Shown here one piece after another: positions 60,920-64,000 of a DNA stretch of 64,000 nt. The stretch is from Marinobacterium arenosum. Lineage in GTDB: Bacteria; Pseudomonadota; Gammaproteobacteria; Pseudomonadales; Balneatricaceae. How positions within the stretch are numbered: the stretch's first letter is position 1; each line of letters begins with the position of its first letter. The notes under the pieces are model-generated. The model saw nothing but the letters and a program-made list of their open reading frames with translations, was not told the origin of the DNA and did not search any database. The DNA lies in contig NZ_JAILYN010000009.1 of assembly GCF_019795155.1 (NCBI RefSeq), positions 1-64,000 of the forward strand, given 5' to 3'. A program made the translations under genes and the position numbers.

Positions 60920-61474
60920 ATGGAACAGGTACAGCAACAGATCGGCCAACGACTGCGTCAGGCCCGCCAGCAGCGCGGCTGGAGTCTGGATCGCACGGCG
61001 CGGGAAACCGGCGTCAGCAAGGCGATGCTGGGCCAGATCGAGCGCGGCGAATCCAGCCCGACGGTGGCCACGCTGTGGAAGATCGCCACCGGCTTCAAAC
61101 TGTCGCTGTCCAGCTTCCTGGAGGTCGCCGAGCCGGCAGGAGAGCGACCGGTGATCCGCCGGGTGGCCGAATCCTCATTGCAGGAGAGCGAACAGCTGCA
61201 GTTCTTCCCGCTGTTCCCGTTCGACCCGGCGTTCGGCTTCGAACTGTTCCAGATCGCCCTGGAACCCGGCCAGGAACACCTGTCGGAACCGCATGACGAA
61301 GGCGTCACCGAACATGTGATTGTGGTCAGCGGCGCTATGGAGGTGCTGGCCGGTGGCGACTGGCATCCTCTGGCCTGCGGCGAGGCGATCCGCTTCGCCG
61401 CCAACCAACCGCACGGCTACCGCAACCTGGGGGCGGAAAAGGCGCTGTTTCATAACCTGATCCACTATCGCTGA
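60920..61474 (+). CDS. XRE-type regulator with C-terminal cupin domain
   Basis: A 184-residue protein. The N-terminal HTH (about 8-62: IGQRLRQARQQRGWSLDRTA then VSKAMLGQIERGESSPTVAT) is followed by a cupin barrel (about 105-180: EHLSEPHDEGVTEHVIVVSG; FAANQPHGYRNLG). Such HTH-cupin proteins are small-molecule-responsive repressors or activators. It is divergent from benE, with paired palindromes between, so it probably controls benE. AAGGAAC precedes the ATG. Confidence 0.9.
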   Translation: MEQVQQQIGQRLRQARQQRGWSLDRTARETGVSKAMLGQIERGESSPTVATLWKIATGFKLSLSSFLEVAEPAGERPVIRRVAESSLQESEQLQFFPLFPFDPAFGFELFQIALEPGQEHLSEPHDEGVTEHVIVVSGAMEVLAGGDWHPLACGEAIRFAANQPHGYRNLGAEKALFHNLIHYR

Positions 61475-61638
61475 GCTTTTTGCCGGGACGCTTTGAATAG
61501 GGGCGTTGGCGGCTTGATGCGCTTCATCCGCCGGGTTAGGCACTAATCCGACGGGGCTTCAACTCCCGGCGGGATTGCTCTATTTTACTGAAGTTGGCAT
61601 ACCGGCCGACCTGTTCGCATACGCCTCCGGCCGGTTCA

Positions 61639-63108
61639 ATGGAGTGGCAAATTTTGACCAAAAAATACCAGATCCTGATCGTACTCGGCTTGATTCTGTT
61701 CGCCGGATTCACTACGACCAGCCTGGTCAGTTACTTCACCGCCCACGATAGCCTGGCTCGGCAGATAGAGGAGAACACGCTGCCGCTGACCGGGGACAAC
61801 ATCTATTCCGAAATTCAGCGCGATCTGTTGCGACCGATCTTCATCTCGTCGCTGATGGCCCAGGATACGTTCCTGCGGGATTGGGTGATCGCCGGCGAGC
61901 AGGACTCGACGGCGATCGCCCGTTACCTGAAGGCGATTCAACAGCGTTACGACACTGAGACCAGCTTCTTCGTTTCGGACAGGACACGCAATTACTATCA
62001 CCCGCAGGGTGTAATCAAAACCGTCAGCAAAGACGATCAGCAGGATGGCTGGTATTTCCGTTTTAAAAGCGGCATCGCCCCTTACGAGATCAATATCGAC
62101 CGGGACACCGCCGACCCCAGTCGCATTACCGTGTTCATCAACTACAAGGTCTTCGATTACGACGGCAATCTGATCGGCGTGGCCGGCGTCGGTCTCTCCA
62201 CCTCAATGGTCAAACAGTTGATCGACGACTACCAGCGCCGCTATAACCGGGAGATATTCTTCATCAACCGCTTCGGTCGCGTGATGATGCACAGCGATAC
62301 CTACAGCGGTACCGACCAGATCCGTAGCAGCCCCGAACTAGGCCTGTATGCCACCCGTATTCTGACGTCGCCAAGCAGCGCGTTCAGCTATGAAGCCAAC
62401 GGGCGTACGGTCTTCGTCAACAGCCGGCTGGTTCCGGAGTTCAACTGGTACCTGATCGTACAGCAGGCCAGCAACCCCAGCTCAGAGAAGATCTACAATA
62501 CGTTGGTGCTGAACCTGATCGGTTCCGGCGTCGTCACGCTGGTGGTGCTGTCGCTGGCCTGGCTGACGGTCAGCGGATTTCAGCGTCGGCTGGAAGCCCT
62601 GGCGCATACCGACAAGCTGACCGGGCTTGCCAACCGGCAGATGCTCGACCAGATGTTGCCGCAACAGGTTGCCCTGGCGCGACGTCGCAAGGAGCCGCTC
62701 AGCTGCGTGATCGCCGACCTGGACGGTTTCAAGCAGATCAACGACACCTACGGCCACCCGGCCGGCGATCTGATGATAAGCTCCATCGCCGAACTGTTTA
62801 CCGCCGTGACACGTGAGGCGGACCTGATATGCCGCTGGGGAGGGGATGAGTTCCTGTTCATCCTGCCCAATTGCGACCAGGCGCAGGCCTGCCGGTTTGC
62901 GGAAAAACTGCGCACCGCGGTCGAAAACCACCGCATCCGGGTGGACAAGGCGCTGGTCGGGCTCTCGTTGAGCCTCGGTGTGTCCGAACTCGGTGAACAG
63001 GAAAGCCCGGACGATATGATCCTGCGCGCCGACCATGCCCTGCTGGCGTCGAAGAGCGGCGGCCGTAACCGGGTCAGCGAGCCGGATACGGCCTTACTGG
63101 TCAATTAA
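61639..63108 (+). CDS. Membrane-bound dCache-GGDEF diguanylate cyclase
   Basis: A 489-residue protein: membrane helix (about 13-35), periplasmic dCache-like sensor (about 40-295, including WYFRFKSGIAPYEINIDRDT and VAGVGLSTSMVKQLIDDYQR), second membrane helix (about 300-325), GGDEF domain (about 335-485). The active site is GGDEF (CRWGGDEFLFIL, near residue 402) with an intact READ I-site upstream, so active and product-inhibited cyclase is expected. ATG at 61639 lacks a binding site; a TTG at 61654 has GGAG nine bases upstream and may be the true start. Confidence 0.88.
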   Translation: MEWQILTKKYQILIVLGLILFAGFTTTSLVSYFTAHDSLARQIEENTLPLTGDNIYSEIQRDLLRPIFISSLMAQDTFLRDWVIAGEQDSTAIARYLKAIQQRYDTETSFFVSDRTRNYYHPQGVIKTVSKDDQQDGWYFRFKSGIAPYEINIDRDTADPSRITVFINYKVFDYDGNLIGVAGVGLSTSMVKQLIDDYQRRYNREIFFINRFGRVMMHSDTYSGTDQIRSSPELGLYATRILTSPSSAFSYEANGRTVFVNSRLVPEFNWYLIVQQASNPSSEKIYNTLVLNLIGSGVVTLVVLSLAWLTVSGFQRRLEALAHTDKLTGLANRQMLDQMLPQQVALARRRKEPLSCVIADLDGFKQINDTYGHPAGDLMISSIAELFTAVTREADLICRWGGDEFLFILPNCDQAQACRFAEKLRTAVENHRIRVDKALVGLSLSLGVSELGEQESPDDMILRADHALLASKSGGRNRVSEPDTALLVN

Positions 63109-63112
63109 ACGA

Positions 63113-63331
63113 CTAATGATGTGCAGAGCGGGAACGGGCCTTGCGTGCCGGTGCCTTGGCCTGAGCTGGCTCAGGCACGTGCACGCCGTTATTCCCGTTG
63201 CGTTTTAGCTCCCGGTAGACCGTCGAACGATGGATTCCCAGGTTGTTTGCGATCGCCGTTGGCGAACATCCTTGCGCAAGGAGAGCCGATATCTGATATC
63301 GTTTCCCCACGGTCAACTGCTGATAGCTCAT
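63113..63331 (-). pseudogene. IS30-family transposase N-terminal remnant
   Basis: A 72-codon frame with the IS30-type helix-turn-helix (MSYQQLTVGKRYQISALLAQ; GCSPTAIANNLGIHRSTVYR) and then EPAQAKAPARKARSRS before a stop. Intact IS30 transposases are over 300 residues with a DDE domain, which is absent here and in flanking DNA. No terminal inverted repeats were found. It abuts the diguanylate cyclase stop by 4 bp. It could also be a domesticated DNA-binding protein. Confidence 0.7.
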
Positions 63332-63517
63332 GGTGATACTGCATCTACTTTGGCGAGAAGAAGCGTACCACTGTCAGCCGTTGACCTCCTTCCGCCGTTC
63401 AACCATGAGTGTCGCACTTATTATCTGAATTCCCGCCGCCACCACTAAAACTTGCTACACACAACTAAATGCAGAGAAGTAACTTCGATGTTTCTCGACC
63501 CTTAAAAGGTATTGGGT

Positions 63518-63937
63518 GACCAACCAAAGTACTAAATTTGTTTTCTAGCCTCTTTGGCGCAATTTATGAATCAATCATCATCTTGCATAGGTATTGAATA
63601 CTTACCTGAATCAAGACCTGATAACCTCTCAGCAATACTTGATTTTTCTAAACTTGATAAGGCTATTGATTCATTGTCAGGGTAGAATATGTGCTTGTCT
63701 TTAGAAGCATCAAACTTTATCTTCCCGAGAATATGACCACTACCATTAATGCAATCAAGTTCTTGTTGGACTGGCAAGAACAGCACCATCTGAAACCTCT
63801 TTTTTAAACATTTCTTTCAGTGGATGATAACCGTAGATAATATTCGATTCAACGTTTCGATAGACTGACGCCGAATTTACTAATTGTCTTGTGAATTTAG
63901 CGTTTTTATTTGGAAAAGTTTAGTACTTTTCTTGGTC
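63518..63937. mobile_element. AT-rich segment bounded by 19-bp inverted repeats
   Basis: GACCAACCAAAGTACTAAA (63518-63536) and TTTAGTACTTTTCTTGGTC (63919-63937) are inverted copies with two mismatches in 19. They enclose 382 bp of markedly AT-rich DNA with one small ORF. The base composition is unlike the rest of the window. A mobile or cassette-like unit is inferred; no target duplication is evident. Confidence 0.45.
63571..63789 (-). CDS. Small hypothetical protein in AT-rich segment
   Basis: A 72-residue protein (MVLFLPVQQELDCINGSGHI ... GKYSIPMQDDD) with no family that I recognise. Support for coding is AAGAGG a few bases before the ATG and a clean frame in AT-rich DNA where stops are common. 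GC content is far below neighbours, which suggests recent acquisition. It lies within the inverted-repeat-bounded segment. Confidence 0.5.
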   Translation of the reverse strand: MVLFLPVQQELDCINGSGHILGKIKFDASKDKHIFYPDNESIALSSLEKSSIAERLSGLDSGKYSIPMQDDD

Positions 63938-63956
63938 GACTAGGCATAACGCTTAA

Positions 63957-63991
63957 ATCATGGGTGATCGCTGCGTAGTAGCGACCATGAT
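63957..63991. other. Long bulged hairpin near window end
   Basis: ATCATGG/CCATGAT (7 bp) and TCGCT/AGCGA (5 bp) stack with a four-base bulge GTGA and a seven-base loop. GCATAAC lies just to the left. It may be part of a recombination site or simply a structured repeat; the window ends too soon to judge. Confidence 0.4.
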
Positions 63992-64000
63992 CTTCCCCCG

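Overview
The window reads as a GC-rich chromosomal segment of a free-living or facultatively symbiotic gammaproteobacterium. Gene order supports this placement: corC/yfjD-ypjD-ffh-rpsP-rimM-trmD-rplS, xerD-dsbC ... recJ, nudF-yqiB-cpdA-yqiA-parE ... parC, and pspF / pspABC are all gammaproteobacterial neighbourhoods. The cytoplasmic [NiFe] hydrogenase of the sulfhydrogenase type and the many c-di-GMP proteins would fit a sulfur-oxidising relative of the Chromatiales/Sedimenticola group, but that finer placement is inference from gene content only.

Layout. 1-500: a tandem 85-bp repeat array with a conserved hairpin. 504-1253: TauE/SafE exporter. 1462-5932: a tightly overlapping five-gene operon for a group 3b-type NAD(P)-linked hydrogenase (hydBGDA plus its maturation protease). 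5943-7386: NIF3-like protein and an EamA exporter preceded by a possible attenuator. 7387-9100: a gene-poor stretch with a heptamer array, a Nudix hydrolase and a 265-bp MITE. 9101-22000: housekeeping genes (CoA pyrophosphatase, gamma carbonic anhydrase, CorC, YpjD, Ffh, S16, RimM, TrmD, L19, XerD, DsbC, homoserine dehydrogenase, threonine synthase). 22064-30470: YdcF, RecJ, endonuclease IV and two large c-di-GMP signalling proteins. 30760-39085: nudF-yqiB-cpdA-yqiA-parE, a porin-like protein and parC.

39313-63108 is more accessory. It holds a DUF1566/DUF4214 probable secreted protein; a three-gene operon coupling a VioB-type ferritin-like protein to a LodA-type quinoprotein oxidase and its LodB-type flavoprotein; and a LysR-controlled cluster (polyamine-type ABC importer, three-subunit flavin amino acid/opine oxidase, convergent phenylpyruvate/indolepyruvate-type decarboxylase) that looks like an uptake-oxidation-decarboxylation route for an amino acid or opine. 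These are followed by a cytoplasmic chagasin-like inhibitor, the phage-shock system with its sigma-54 promoter, BenE with a divergent XRE-cupin regulator and two matched palindromic operators, and a diguanylate cyclase. The last 0.9 kb is AT-rich and foreign-looking: an IS30 remnant, then a 420-bp segment bounded by inverted repeats around one small ORF.

The strongest candidate for an undescribed system is the ferritin-like / LodA / LodB operon (41441-45668). A second theme is a dispersed family of intergenic heptamer repeats (AGYTNNN type) found at four places, including two nearly perfect arrays. No rRNA, tRNA or CRISPR was seen.
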